64,000 bases of DNA. Source: Lachnospiraceae bacterium. Lineage in GTDB: Bacteria; Bacillota; Clostridia; Lachnospirales; Lachnospiraceae. A model generated the notes under the pieces. It searched no databases. It worked only from the letters and a program-made list of their open reading frames with translations, and was not told where the DNA came from. Shown here piece by piece: positions 42,042 to 51,380 of this stretch. Position numbers and translations under genes: made by a program. The DNA is taken from contig JAAWRC010000018.1 of the NCBI GenBank assembly GCA_022800815.1, forward strand, positions 1 through 64,000, read 5' to 3'. Each line of letters begins with the position of its first letter. The stretch's first letter is position 1.

Positions 42042-44153
42042 TTATCCGTTTTCCTTTTTCGCATCCTGGGGCACGTCCTTCATGGACAGGTTGATCCTGC
42101 CCATCCGGTCGATCTCCAGAACCTTCACGGTCACCTCGTCGCCGATGTTTACCACGTCCTCGACTTTGCCAACCCGCTTCTGCGCCAGCTTGGAAATATG
42201 GACCAGGCCGTCCTTGTTGGGCGCCAACTCCACGAAAGCGCCGAAATTCATGATCCGGACGACCCTCCCGGTGATGATCTCCCCCGGCTCCACGTCATTG
42301 ACGATCCGGTTGATGATGGTAATGGCACGGCCGATCATCTCCTTGTCGGTACCGCACACGGATACGGAACCGTCGTCCTCGATGTCGATCTTCACGCCGG
42401 TCTCATCGATAATCCGATTGATGACCTTCCCCTGCTTGCCGACCACGTCGCCAATCTTCGTGGGATCGATCTGAATCTGCGTGATCTTGGGCGCATATTT
42501 GCCCACCTCCGGGCGAGGTTCGGCGATCACCGGCTTCATGACCTCGTCCAGAATGTAAAGTCTGGCCTCCCTCGTCCTGGCAATGGCCTCCTCGATGATG
42601 GGCCTCGTCAGTCCGTGGATCTTGATGTCCATCTGGATTGCCGTGATTCCCTTGTGGGTTCCGGCCACCTTGAAGTCCATGTCGCCGAAGAAATCCTCCA
42701 GGCCCTGGATGTCCGTCAGTACCAGGTAATCGTCATCCGAGTCTCCCGTCACCAGTCCGCAGGAGATACCCGCCACCGCACTCTTGATCGGCACGCCCGC
42801 CGCCATCAGGGACAGGGAGGAGGCGCACACGCTGGCCTGGGAGGTGGAGCCATTGGACTCCAGGGTCTCGGACACGGTCCGGATCGCATAGGGGAACTCC
42901 TCCTCGCTGGGGAGGACCGGAAGCAGGGCCCGCTCCGCCAGAGCGCCATGGCCGATCTCCCGGCGTCCCGGACCTCTGCTGGGCTTCGTCTCGCCCACGG
43001 AATAGGACGGGAAATTATAGTGGTGCATATATCTCTTGGAGGTCTCGTTCTCATCCAGGCCGTCCAACTTCTGGCGCTCGGAAAGGGGCGCCAGCGTACA
43101 GGCATTTAGAATCTGCGTCTGTCCGCGGGTAAACATGCCGGAACCGTGTACCCTGGGAAGCAGGTCGATCTCCGCCGCCAGCGGCCGGATCTGGGTGATG
43201 GCACGGCCGTCGGGACGCTTGTGATCCTTCAGGATCATCTTGCGCACCGTCTTTTTCTGATATTTATAGAGGGCCTCACCGATGAGGGGCAGCCAGTCCG
43301 GATGCTCCTCCGCATAACGCTCCTCCAGCTTCTCCGTCAGCTTTTTGATATTTTCCTCGCGCACCTGTTTCACGTCGGTGAATACGGCTTCCTCCATCTC
43401 CTCCCCGGTGACGGCCACAGTCATGTCGTCCCAGAGCTCCGACGGAATCTCGCAGCTCTCATAGGTGTGCTTGGGTTTCCCGCACTCCGCCACGATGGTA
43501 TCGATGAATTTGATGATCTCCTGGTTCAGGCCGTGGGCCGCAAAGATGGCCTCGATCATCTTATCCTCCGGCACCTCGTTGGCGCCTGCCTCGATCATGA
43601 TGACCTTGTCCCGGGTGGAGGCCACCGTCAGGGCCAGATCGGAGACCTGCTTCTGATTTGCCGTGGGGTTAAAGATCAGCTCCCCGTCGATCAGCCCCAT
43701 CTGCGTCGCCGCTATCGGACCGTCAAAGGGGATGTCCGAGATGGACACTGCGATGGCGGAACCCAGCATGGCGGTCAGCTCCGGGCTGCACTCCGGGTCC
43801 ACGGACATGACCAGATTGTTCAGGGTCACGTCGTTCCTGTAATCCTTGGGGAACAGGGGGCGCATGGGCCGGTCGATCACCCGGGCCGTCAGGGTCGCAT
43901 TCTCCGATGCCTTCCCTTCCCTCCGGTTGAAGCCGCCAGGGATCTTGCCCACCGCATAAAGCTTCTCCTCAAATTCCACGCTCAAGGGAAAGAAGTCAAT
44001 CCCCTCCCTGGGTTTGTCCGATGCCGTCGCCGTGGAGAGCACCACCGTGTCGCCGTAATGCATAAATGCCGCACCGTTCGCCTGTGCCGCCACGCGGCCC
44101 ACATCCACCGTCAGCGTCCTTCCGGCCAGCTCCATTGAAAAACTCTTATACAT
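42042..44153 (-). CDS. pnp: Polyribonucleotide nucleotidyltransferase (PNPase)
   Basis: A 703-aa PNPase with two RNase PH domains (1-220 and about 310-545), a KH domain (PTKIGDVVGKQGKVINRIID) and an S1 domain (GRVVRIMNFGAFVELAPNKD). Catalytic-site motifs include PGGFNRREGKASE and GDSDDDYLVLTDIQGLEDFF. It degrades RNA 3' to 5' with phosphate and can add tails. The gene follows rpsO by 70 bp, separated by a terminator-like hairpin that may let only part of the transcript through. The end (MKDVPQDAKKENG) is normal. Confidence 0.97.
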   Translation of the reverse strand: MYKSFSMELAGRTLTVDVGRVAAQANGAAFMHYGDTVVLSTATASDKPREGIDFFPLSVEFEEKLYAVGKIPGGFNRREGKASENATLTARVIDRPMRPLFPKDYRNDVTLNNLVMSVDPECSPELTAMLGSAIAVSISDIPFDGPIAATQMGLIDGELIFNPTANQKQVSDLALTVASTRDKVIMIEAGANEVPEDKMIEAIFAAHGLNQEIIKFIDTIVAECGKPKHTYESCEIPSELWDDMTVAVTGEEMEEAVFTDVKQVREENIKKLTEKLEERYAEEHPDWLPLIGEALYKYQKKTVRKMILKDHKRPDGRAITQIRPLAAEIDLLPRVHGSGMFTRGQTQILNACTLAPLSERQKLDGLDENETSKRYMHHYNFPSYSVGETKPSRGPGRREIGHGALAERALLPVLPSEEEFPYAIRTVSETLESNGSTSQASVCASSLSLMAAGVPIKSAVAGISCGLVTGDSDDDYLVLTDIQGLEDFFGDMDFKVAGTHKGITAIQMDIKIHGLTRPIIEEAIARTREARLYILDEVMKPVIAEPRPEVGKYAPKITQIQIDPTKIGDVVGKQGKVINRIIDETGVKIDIEDDGSVSVCGTDKEMIGRAITIINRIVNDVEPGEIITGRVVRIMNFGAFVELAPNKDGLVHISKLAQKRVGKVEDVVNIGDEVTVKVLEIDRMGRINLSMKDVPQDAKKENG

Positions 44154-44180
44154 AAGATTCTCCTTTTTCTCTTAAAAGAA

Positions 44181-44203
44181 CAGGGTGGAATTGCTCCACC
44201 CTG
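44181..44203 (-). terminator. Hairpin between rpsO and pnp
   Basis: CAGGGTGGA and TCCACCCTG form a 9-bp stem with a 5-base loop; a TTCTTTT run follows on the minus strand. It is 20 bases after the rpsO stop. Confidence 0.8.
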
Positions 44204-44222
44204 ATGTCCTCAAAATCTGCCG

Positions 44223-44489
44223 TTATTTTCTGATGCCAAGACGTGCGATCAGGTTACGGTATGCTTCGATATCATTCCTCTTCAGATAATCGAGAAGCCC
44301 GCGTCTCTGGCCTACCATTTTCAGAAGTCCCCTTCTGGAATGGTGATCCTTCTGGTTCACCTTCAGATGCTCGGTCAGCTCCGAGATCCTGGCCGTGAGG
44401 ATCGCGATCTGAACCTCCGGAGAGCCGGTATCACCGGGTTTTCTGCCATACTCCTCGATAATTTTTGCTTTCTTTTCCTTTGAGATCAT
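44223..44489 (-). CDS. rpsO: Ribosomal protein S15
   Basis: An 88-aa S15 with the family motifs [40 protein letters not shown] and [12 protein letters not shown]. It binds 16S rRNA and helps assemble the 30S platform. AGGAGG lies about 9 bases upstream. It is followed by pnp, the usual order. Confidence 0.98.
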   Translation of the reverse strand: MISKEKKAKIIEEYGRKPGDTGSPEVQIAILTARISELTEHLKVNQKDHHSRRGLLKMVGQRRGLLDYLKRNDIEAYRNLIARLGIRK

Positions 44490-44641
44490 GTTCTGTTTCC
44501 TCCTTATTTTCTGTCACACCGGATACCAGGCACAGGTTGGAGCCTCCTTGAGCCGGGCATCGGCGCATTTCACACCGCTACAGTATAGCACATGTGTCTG
44601 CGATTGTAAACCGATATTTTCCCTTGAGTTTCCGGCGTTTT

Positions 44642-45589
44642 TCAAAAACCGGTTCCGGAAACCTCGAAAAACCGGCGGCCCTCCTCCGCATCCCGCATAA
44701 GCTGAGCCTTCAGGGCCTCCACGGAGGCAAATTTCCGCTCCGCCCTCTGGTAACGGAAAAGCTGCACGTCCAGAGTCTTCCCGTACAAGTCCCGGTCAAA
44801 GTCAAAAATGTAGGTCTCCACACCTTTCGGATAATTTCCCTCTATGGTGGGTTTGTACCCCACGTTGGAAACGCCCCGATACGTCCTCCCGTCGATCTCC
44901 ACTGCGGCCGTGTAGACGCCGTTCGGTGGCAAAAGCTTCTCCCTCGCCGGGATTTGATTGATGGTAGGCATTCCGAAGGTCCTCCCCAAATGGTTGCCGT
45001 GGACCACCTCCCCGGTCACCGTGTAGGGATAGCCGAGGAGCTCGTTGGCCCGCTCCACATGCCCTTGGCCCAGTTCCCCCCTCACCAGGGTGCTGCTGAT
45101 GACCCGTCCCGCTCCGTCCCGCTCCTTGTCAATCACCGTAAGCTTGTAGCCATGGCGTTCCGCAAGCCTGGAAAGAAGCGCCGTATCCCCCCGTCTCCTC
45201 CAGCCGAAACGAAAATCCGGTCCTGTGACGATCCTCCTTACCTTGAGTCCCTTCACCAGGACCTGCTCCACGAAGGTCTCCGGCTCCATGTGGCAGACTG
45301 CCTCGGTGAATGGGTATTCCACCAAAAGCCCCACGCCGAGCCGTTCCAGATGGATCCGTTTTTCCCGGTTGGTCAAAAGCACCGGCTGTATTTCCTGAGC
45401 CGTAACACTCCTCGGCGGCCTGGAAAAAGTGAACACCGCCGGTTCCAGCCCCTCTTCCTCTCCAGCCTTAAGCACCTGGCCGATCAGCTTCCTGTGGCCC
45501 TTGTGGAGCCCGTCAAATTTCCCCAGGGTCACGGCCAGTGGCCGCTCCTGGAGGGATGACAGTTCTGTCTGTCCGGTAATCAATCTCAT
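44642..45589 (-). CDS. ribF: Bifunctional riboflavin kinase/FAD synthetase
   Basis: A 315-aa RibF. The N-terminal FAD synthetase domain has the nucleotide motif TLGKFDGLHKGHRKLI and SSTLVRGELGQG; the C-terminal kinase domain has GRTFGMPTINQ and YRGVSNVGYKPT. It converts riboflavin to FMN and FAD. It follows truB closely, a common arrangement. The flavokinase motif usually reads G-x-PTaN; here it is G-M-P-T-I-N, a minor variant. Confidence 0.94.
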   Translation of the reverse strand: MRLITGQTELSSLQERPLAVTLGKFDGLHKGHRKLIGQVLKAGEEEGLEPAVFTFSRPPRSVTAQEIQPVLLTNREKRIHLERLGVGLLVEYPFTEAVCHMEPETFVEQVLVKGLKVRRIVTGPDFRFGWRRRGDTALLSRLAERHGYKLTVIDKERDGAGRVISSTLVRGELGQGHVERANELLGYPYTVTGEVVHGNHLGRTFGMPTINQIPAREKLLPPNGVYTAAVEIDGRTYRGVSNVGYKPTIEGNYPKGVETYIFDFDRDLYGKTLDVQLFRYQRAERKFASVEALKAQLMRDAEEGRRFFEVSGTGF

Positions 45590-45616
45590 AGCCGCTCCTT
45601 TGCTGCCGTCGCTTCC

Positions 45617-46522
45617 TCACTTTCCATCGGCAAAAAATAGGGTCTCCGGCCGGTATAGCCCCAGCCTTCCGTCATAGGCATAGAGCCCCACGAACCGCCC
45701 TCCACTGTCATAGAGCCGAATCCGTTCCGAAAGCTCCGCCCCGTCTGCCGGCTTCAATTCTTCCCCCCGCATCGGATTTCCATTATAAAGCCGTTTCTGT
45801 GCTCCCTCCGCCGCAAAGCAGGCCGGGTAAGAAAGAAACAACGTATCCACGGCCGTCACCGCCCCGGCAAGAGTTCCAGCATCCCGCATGGCCTCGATCT
45901 GCCCGAGAGTCTTTGCGTCCTCCAGCCGAAACCCTCCTACCCTTGTCCGCTCCAGCCGCTCCATGCAGCCACCACAGCCAAGAACCCTTCCCACGTCATG
46001 GCAGAGAGTCCGGATATAGGTTCCCTTCGAGCAGTGTACCCGCATGGTCACCCGCGGAAGCTCCATGTTTTCGATTGCGATCTCATGGACCCGCACCTTT
46101 CTCGGCCTCCGCTCCACTTCCATTCCCTGCCTGGCAAACTCATACAGCCTTTTCCCGTCCACCTTGAGGGCGGAGTACATGGGCGGAAGCTGGTCGTACT
46201 CTCCCAAGAAGCCAAGCACCGCCTTCCGCACGGCCGCTTCGTCCGTCTCCGGTTCGCATTCCCGCAAAACCCTTCCAGTGACATCCTGGGTATCGGTCTC
46301 CCGCCCCAAAAGCAGCACCGCCCGGTACTCCTTGTCCTGGTCCGTCAGAAGGGCGCAGACCTTTGTCGCCTTTCCGAGACAGACCGGGAGCACGCCCTCC
46401 GCCTCCGGGTCCAGGGTCCCCGTGTGGCCGATTTTTCTCTGTTTCAAAATACCGCGGAGCTTCGCCACCACGTCATGGGAGGTAAAGCCCCGCTCCTTAT
46501 ACACGTTCAGTAATCCGTCCAC
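45617..46522 (-). CDS. truB: tRNA pseudouridine(55) synthase
   Basis: A protein of about 301 aa. The N-terminal block GLLNVYKERGFTSHDVVAKL, then KIGHTGTLDPEAEGVLPVCL with the catalytic Asp in GTLDP, identifies TruB. It makes the T-loop pseudouridine in tRNA. I chose the GTG at 46522 because it gives the usual family start; the frame is open to a TTG at 46582 inside the upstream gene. The C-terminal PUA-like part is present. Confidence 0.92.
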   Translation of the reverse strand: MDGLLNVYKERGFTSHDVVAKLRGILKQRKIGHTGTLDPEAEGVLPVCLGKATKVCALLTDQDKEYRAVLLLGRETDTQDVTGRVLRECEPETDEAAVRKAVLGFLGEYDQLPPMYSALKVDGKRLYEFARQGMEVERRPRKVRVHEIAIENMELPRVTMRVHCSKGTYIRTLCHDVGRVLGCGGCMERLERTRVGGFRLEDAKTLGQIEAMRDAGTLAGAVTAVDTLFLSYPACFAAEGAQKRLYNGNPMRGEELKPADGAELSERIRLYDSGGRFVGLYAYDGRLGLYRPETLFFADGK

Positions 46523-46544
46523 GTCCGCTTTCGTGCCCTTTCCG

Positions 46545-47528
46545 TCAAGCTTTTCCCTCTTCTCTCCAGAGGCCGGCCGCAATCAGCTGCCGTTCGATAT
46601 GTTCCGACAGGTTGTTGATCACGTCATGGACCGACCCCGTCATGGTACAGCCTGCTGCGCGCACATGGCCGCCGCCGCTGAAAAAGGAGGCGACCTTGCT
46701 CACGTCCACCACCCGGTTGGACCGCATGCTCACCTTGTATACCTGGGGCGAGGTCTCACAGAGGAAGATCGCACACTCCACACCCTTCGTCACCCGGAGC
46801 TGGTCGATGATCCCCTCCAGATCCTTTGCCTTCGCCTGGTAAAAATCCATGTTTTTCTTCCGAACCGCCGCAAAAATACAGAGTCCGCCCATGAAAAGCA
46901 CGCTCTCCGTCAACATCCTCCCGAGAATCTGGTTCTGACGATAGGTCTTTTCGTAGAAGGTCTTATCAATGATCGCAGAAAAATCAATCCCCTTCTCGAT
47001 CAGTCTTCCGGCGATCCGCATGGTCTCCCCGCCGGTGTTGGAATGCTTAAAGACGCCCGTGTCGTGGACAATCCCCATATACAGGCACTCCGCCGCCGCC
47101 CCGTCCACGAGCTCATCATCCATCAGGGTATAGAGCACCTCGCTGGTGGCGCTGGCGTCGGGGCATATGTGGGAAACCTCCGCAAAACCCTGGTTGGTCA
47201 CGTGATGGTCGATGCAGACGGTTCTCCCCGCATGGTCAAAGTAAGGGGCGAAGCGGCCCAGCCGCTCCCTGTCACTGACATCCAGCGCAATGCACAGATC
47301 GTAGACCGTGCCGTCCGAAGGGTCATGGCTGATCTCCTCCGCCCCCTTCAGGAAACGGAATGGATCCGGAAACTCTTCCAGATATACCTTCACGGAAAGC
47401 TCCGGAGCCAGGTTCGCCAGATAGTTCTTAAGCCCCAGGCAGGACCCGACACAGTCCCCGTCCGGCCGCACGTGGCCGAGGATGGCGACATTTTTTGCCT
47501 CACCAAGAATTTCCTTAATGTTCTCCAT
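46545..47528 (-). CDS. nrnA: DHH/DHHA1 phosphoesterase, nanoRNase/pAp phosphatase
   Basis: A 327-aa protein with the metal-binding motifs GHVRPDGDCVGS, CIALDVSD and the DHH signature CIDHHVTNQG, followed by a DHHA1 domain with a Gly-rich GGGHVRAAG. This is NrnA, which removes 2-5-nt RNAs and pAp, or a close relative acting on cyclic dinucleotide breakdown products. Position between rbfA and truB is standard in Firmicutes. Confidence 0.92.
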   Translation of the reverse strand: MENIKEILGEAKNVAILGHVRPDGDCVGSCLGLKNYLANLAPELSVKVYLEEFPDPFRFLKGAEEISHDPSDGTVYDLCIALDVSDRERLGRFAPYFDHAGRTVCIDHHVTNQGFAEVSHICPDASATSEVLYTLMDDELVDGAAAECLYMGIVHDTGVFKHSNTGGETMRIAGRLIEKGIDFSAIIDKTFYEKTYRQNQILGRMLTESVLFMGGLCIFAAVRKKNMDFYQAKAKDLEGIIDQLRVTKGVECAIFLCETSPQVYKVSMRSNRVVDVSKVASFFSGGGHVRAAGCTMTGSVHDVINNLSEHIERQLIAAGLWREEGKA

Positions 47529-47542
47529 GCCACTCTCCCTCC

Positions 47543-47941
47543 CTAATCCTCTGATTCCCGTTCCGGTGTCTCCTCCAAAATTTCCGGTTCTGTCCCCACG
47601 ACCTCGTCAATGAGCCTTGTCATATGGACACCATACTCGATAGACTGGTCCAGGACGAAGGTAATCTCCGGGGTGTTCCTCAGATTCAGGGAGCCTGCCA
47701 GGGCCCGCCGGATGTAACCCACGGCGTTCCTTAGGCCCTCCAACGTCTCCCTCGCCGCATTCTCGTCTCCGAGGACGCTGACATATGCCTTGCAGTACTT
47801 TAAATCCGGGGCCACAGACACCGCCACGACCGAGGTCATGGGGTGAATCCTGGGGTCCTTCACTTCCGTCCGGATAATATTGCTTAATTCCCGCTGCACT
47901 TCGCTGTTGATACGGATATTTTTTATGCTGTTCTTACGCAT
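47543..47941 (-). CDS. rbfA: Ribosome-binding factor A
   Basis: A 132-aa RbfA with the KH-like fold motifs RINSEVQRELSNIIRTEVKD, HPMTSVVAVSVAPDLKYCKA and RRALAGSLNLRNTPEITFVL. It helps mature the 16S rRNA 5' end in the 30S subunit. A C-terminal Glu-rich tail follows residue 120. Confidence 0.95.
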   Translation of the reverse strand: MRKNSIKNIRINSEVQRELSNIIRTEVKDPRIHPMTSVVAVSVAPDLKYCKAYVSVLGDENAARETLEGLRNAVGYIRRALAGSLNLRNTPEITFVLDQSIEYGVHMTRLIDEVVGTEPEILEETPERESED

Positions 47942-47967
47942 GTCTCACCAATCTTTCCAGGATCCTT

Positions 47968-50784
47968 TTACCGGGGGACCTCCACCATGATGTAGGCCTC
48001 CACCAGGTCATCCTCCTTGATGTCATTGAATCCCTCCAATACCAGTCCGCACTCAAAGCCCTTTGCCACTTCCTTCACGTCATCCTTAAACCGCCGGAGG
48101 GATGCGAGGGTGCCCTCGAACAGCTGCTCGCCGTCCCTGCTCAGACGAACGCTGCAATTCCTCTGGAACTTGCCGTCCAGCACGTAGGAGCCCGCAATGG
48201 TACCGACGCCGGAGGCCTTGAAGGTCTGGCGGACCACCGCATGGCCGATGACTCTCTCCTCGAAGACGGGATCCAGCATGCCCTTCATGGCCGCCTCCAC
48301 GTCCTCGATGGCCTGATAAATAACCTTGTACAGGCGGATATCCACCTTTTCCTGCTCTGCCACGGACTTGGCCATGGCATCCGGCCGTACGTTGAAGCCG
48401 ATGATGATGGCATTGGAAGCGGAAGCCAGAGACACGTCGGACTCGTTGATGGCGCCCACGCCTCCATGGATCACCTTCACCACCACTTCCTCGTTGGACA
48501 GCTTCACAAGACTCTGTTTCACCGCCTCCACGGAGCCCTGTACGTCGGCCTTGATGATGATTCCCAGTTCCTTTACGTTGCCCGCCTTGATCTGGTTGAA
48601 CAGATCGTCCAGGGACAATTTCGCCTTGGTATCGTCCAGAAGCTTCTCGCGGCCCTCAGAGATGAAGGTCTCCGCAAAGCTTCTCGCCTCTTTTTCCGTT
48701 TCCGGAGAGACGAAAATCTCTCCGGCGCTGGGCACGTCGTTTAAGCCAAGGATCTCCACGGGCGTGGAGGGATCCGCCTCCTTCACCCGGCGTCCCTTGT
48801 CGTCCATCATGGCCCTGACCTTGCCGTAGCAGGAGCCCGCCGCAATGGCGTCTCCCACGTGAAGAACGCCCTTCTGTACCAGAATGGTCGCCACGGGGCC
48901 TTTCCCCTTGTCAAGCTCCGCCTCGATGACCAGGCCCCTGGCTCTCCGATTCGGGTTCGCCTTGAGCTCCTTCACTTCAGCCGTCAGAAGGATCATCTCC
49001 AGCAGGTTCTCAATCCCTTCCCCGGTATGGGCGGATACCGGCACGAAAATGGTGCTTCCGCCCCAGTCCTCCGGCACCAGCTCATATTCGGCCAGCTCCT
49101 GCTTCACCCGGTCGATGTTTGCGCTGGGCTTGTCGATCTTATTGATGGCCACGATGATCTCCACTCCCGCCGCCTTGGCGTGGTTGATGGCCTCCACGGT
49201 CTGGGGCATCACGCCGTCGTCGGCTGCCACCACGAGGATCGCAATGTCCGTGGCCTGGGCACCCCTCATCCGCATGGCCGTGAAAGCTTCATGGCCGGGC
49301 GTATCCAGGAAAGTAATCTTCTGCCCGGAGATCTCCACCACCGACGCACCGATGTGCTGGGTAATGCCGCCCGCCTCCCTGGCGATGACGTTGGTCTTTC
49401 GAATGGCGTCCAGAAGGGAGGTCTTTCCGTGGTCCACATGGCCCATGACGCAGACCACCGGCGGACGGGGAACCATGGACTCCTCCGGATCCTCGATATC
49501 CTTCAGAAGCTCCTCGATCACGTTGACCTTGACTTCCTTCTCGCAGAGGATCTCGAACTCCATGGCGATCTCCTCCGCCGTGTCATAATCGATCTCCTGA
49601 TTGATGGTGACGACCTTTCCCTGCAAGAAAAGCTTCTTCACGATGGCGGAGGGCTGCTGCTTCATCTTGTCCGCCAGCTCTTTGATGGTCAGAACCTCGG
49701 GAAGCACGATGGTCTTGATCTCGGGTACCGCAGGCTTCGTCTTCTGCTCAGATCCCCTGTTTCCGGACTTCGCAGCGGCCTTCGTCCCCCGCTTCGGCAG
49801 CCGCTTCTCAAAATCATCCCCCTGCTTCTTGTCATATTTACCGTTCTGACGGCTGCCCGTCTTCTGCTTCTGTTTTCCCTGATTCTTCTGCGTGCTGTCA
49901 AGTCCGGCAGCCGGTGCGGCAAAACCGCCTCTGCGCCCCTCTCCGGGCCTTGCGCCTCTGGAATCTCCGGGGCGCACAGGGCCTCTGCGTCCGTCCCGGT
50001 TTCCCTGGCCGGAACGCTCGCCGTAGGGCCTTCCGGTCCCTCTCTCCCCGGACGGCCTTCTCGTTCCGTCTCCGGTCCTCTGTCCGGGACGGTCCCCCGG
50101 CTGGCGCCTTGCCCCGTCAGAGGATCTCTGCCCCGGGCGGTCTCCCGGCTGACGCCTCGAACTCTCCGTCGGGCGGACACCGTCCCTGTATACGTTCTGC
50201 CCCTCTTTATAAAGGGTTCTTCTGTCAACCGGCCTTGCGGGTGCCGCAGACTGGCTCCTCACCTCGGTCACACCCTCCGGCCTGGATGCGGAACCGGTCT
50301 CCCTCCTTCCGGCCGCCGGAGTCTTTGCCGCCGTCTCCCCGGCCTGGGGAGTCGGCTTCATGGCGGGCTTGGGCCCCACCGGACGCACCGACGCCCTCGC
50401 TCCGGACGGACGGGCTCCGGCTGCGGAACCGGCCGGTCTCGGTCCGGCCGCCTTGCCCGGCTGTCCGGCCCGCCGCATTCCCGCCGGTCCCGCCGGACGG
50501 GCCCCGGAACGTCCCTTTCCCGCCTGAGAACTGTTCTGGGAGCGGAACACCGCCGTAATCCTCTTTTTCGGAGCCGCCTCCGCCTCCTGCTTCGGCTTCG
50601 GCTCGGGTTCCGGCTTCGGTATCGGCTTCGGGGCATAGGCCCGCCTGACAATGTCCGCCTGATCCTCGTCGATGACGCTGAGTGCGCTCTGGACATTGAC
50701 ACCGTTTGCCTGAAGCACATCCAAAATATCTTTATTGTTTTTATCTATTTCTTTTGCGAGTTCATGCACTCTCATTTTCGCCAT
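47968..50784 (-). CDS. infB: Translation initiation factor IF-2
   Basis: A 938-aa IF-2. The first 50 residues form the IF2_N domain ([20 protein letters not shown]). A roughly 290-residue Arg/Gly/Pro-rich disordered region follows, with repeated GDRPGQR units. The GTPase begins near 440: G1 [13 protein letters not shown]3 DTPGHEAF, G4 NKID. Domains II-IV close the protein. It brings fMet-tRNA to the 30S subunit. The ATG at 50784 has GGAGG 8 bases upstream; an earlier in-frame Met would give 9 more residues. Confidence 0.97.
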   Translation of the reverse strand: MAKMRVHELAKEIDKNNKDILDVLQANGVNVQSALSVIDEDQADIVRRAYAPKPIPKPEPEPKPKQEAEAAPKKRITAVFRSQNSSQAGKGRSGARPAGPAGMRRAGQPGKAAGPRPAGSAAGARPSGARASVRPVGPKPAMKPTPQAGETAAKTPAAGRRETGSASRPEGVTEVRSQSAAPARPVDRRTLYKEGQNVYRDGVRPTESSRRQPGDRPGQRSSDGARRQPGDRPGQRTGDGTRRPSGERGTGRPYGERSGQGNRDGRRGPVRPGDSRGARPGEGRRGGFAAPAAGLDSTQKNQGKQKQKTGSRQNGKYDKKQGDDFEKRLPKRGTKAAAKSGNRGSEQKTKPAVPEIKTIVLPEVLTIKELADKMKQQPSAIVKKLFLQGKVVTINQEIDYDTAEEIAMEFEILCEKEVKVNVIEELLKDIEDPEESMVPRPPVVCVMGHVDHGKTSLLDAIRKTNVIAREAGGITQHIGASVVEISGQKITFLDTPGHEAFTAMRMRGAQATDIAILVVAADDGVMPQTVEAINHAKAAGVEIIVAINKIDKPSANIDRVKQELAEYELVPEDWGGSTIFVPVSAHTGEGIENLLEMILLTAEVKELKANPNRRARGLVIEAELDKGKGPVATILVQKGVLHVGDAIAAGSCYGKVRAMMDDKGRRVKEADPSTPVEILGLNDVPSAGEIFVSPETEKEARSFAETFISEGREKLLDDTKAKLSLDDLFNQIKAGNVKELGIIIKADVQGSVEAVKQSLVKLSNEEVVVKVIHGGVGAINESDVSLASASNAIIIGFNVRPDAMAKSVAEQEKVDIRLYKVIYQAIEDVEAAMKGMLDPVFEERVIGHAVVRQTFKASGVGTIAGSYVLDGKFQRNCSVRLSRDGEQLFEGTLASLRRFKDDVKEVAKGFECGLVLEGFNDIKEDDLVEAYIMVEVPR

Positions 50785-50803
50785 ACTTACTACCTCCGTC
50801 TGA

Positions 50804-51112
50804 TTACTCACTTTTTATCTGTTTGACCACAGCATCCCCAAAGCCTGCGTCCGTCAGTGCCAAGGAAGCGCGATAATCCCTTCCGATGGCAGCGCCCAGG
50901 TCTTCTTTCTTACCCCAAAAGTACAAAGGAACTTTATAGTAAGTACACATATTCGTGAACATTTTCTTTGTATTATCCGACGCATCCTCTGCCGTTATCA
51001 CCAATGCGGCCTTTCCGGTCTTAACCGCCTTCTCCGTAAGGAACTCGCCGCTCACCAGCTTACCGGCCTTCATCGCCAGACCCAGGAGCGACCGCACTCT
51101 GTCCGTTCTCAA
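50804..51112 (-). CDS. L7Ae-family ribosomal-type protein (YlxQ)
   Basis: About 102 aa. It has the L7Ae/L30e core [20 protein letters not shown] and [19 protein letters not shown], then [20 protein letters not shown]. YlxQ binds RNA, probably kink-turns. The start is uncertain: I take the TTG at 51112, 10 bases after AGGAG, which overlaps ylxR by 53 bp. Position between ylxR and infB is standard. Confidence 0.85.
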   Translation of the reverse strand: MRTDRVRSLLGLAMKAGKLVSGEFLTEKAVKTGKAALVITAEDASDNTKKMFTNMCTYYKVPLYFWGKKEDLGAAIGRDYRASLALTDAGFGDAVVKQIKSE

Positions 51113-51377
51113 TCGTTTCCAGCTCCTTTCTGAGATTCTCGTACACCTCGGCGGAAACCGGCATCTTAAAGGACCGCTCAAGCCCTTTTCCTTTTGCCGC
51201 CCGCTCCAGGCATGCCCTGTTAAAACACAGATATGCACCGCGTCCATTTTTCTTTCCGGTGGTATCCAGGATAATGTCCCCCTCGGCTGTCTTTAAAATC
51301 CGAATCAGTTCCTTCTTATTCTTCATTTCACCGCAGCCAACGCACTGTCTCTGTGGGCTTTTCTTTTTTACGCTCAT
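51060..51377 (-). CDS. YlxR/DUF448 family RNA-binding protein
   Basis: A 105-aa protein with the DUF448 signature QRQCVGCGEMKNKKELIRIL, then GRGAYLCFNRACLERA. YlxR is a small nucleic-acid-associated protein of the nusA-infB operon, reported to influence rnpB and other transcription. It lies 3 bases from nusA. The C-terminal 20 residues are not conserved and overlap the ylxQ start. Confidence 0.92.
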   Translation of the reverse strand: MSVKKKSPQRQCVGCGEMKNKKELIRILKTAEGDIILDTTGKKNGRGAYLCFNRACLERAAKGKGLERSFKMPVSAEVYENLRKELETIENGQSAVAPGSGDEGR

Positions 51378-51380
51378 AAA

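Noticed and set aside
45590..45616. FMN riboswitch before ribF
   Set aside because: Only 27 bases separate truB and ribF; no room for the aptamer.
48859..50826. 655-codon open frame on the plus strand
   Set aside because: Antisense to infB; its Arg/Pro/Ser-rich content mirrors the disordered IF-2 linker.
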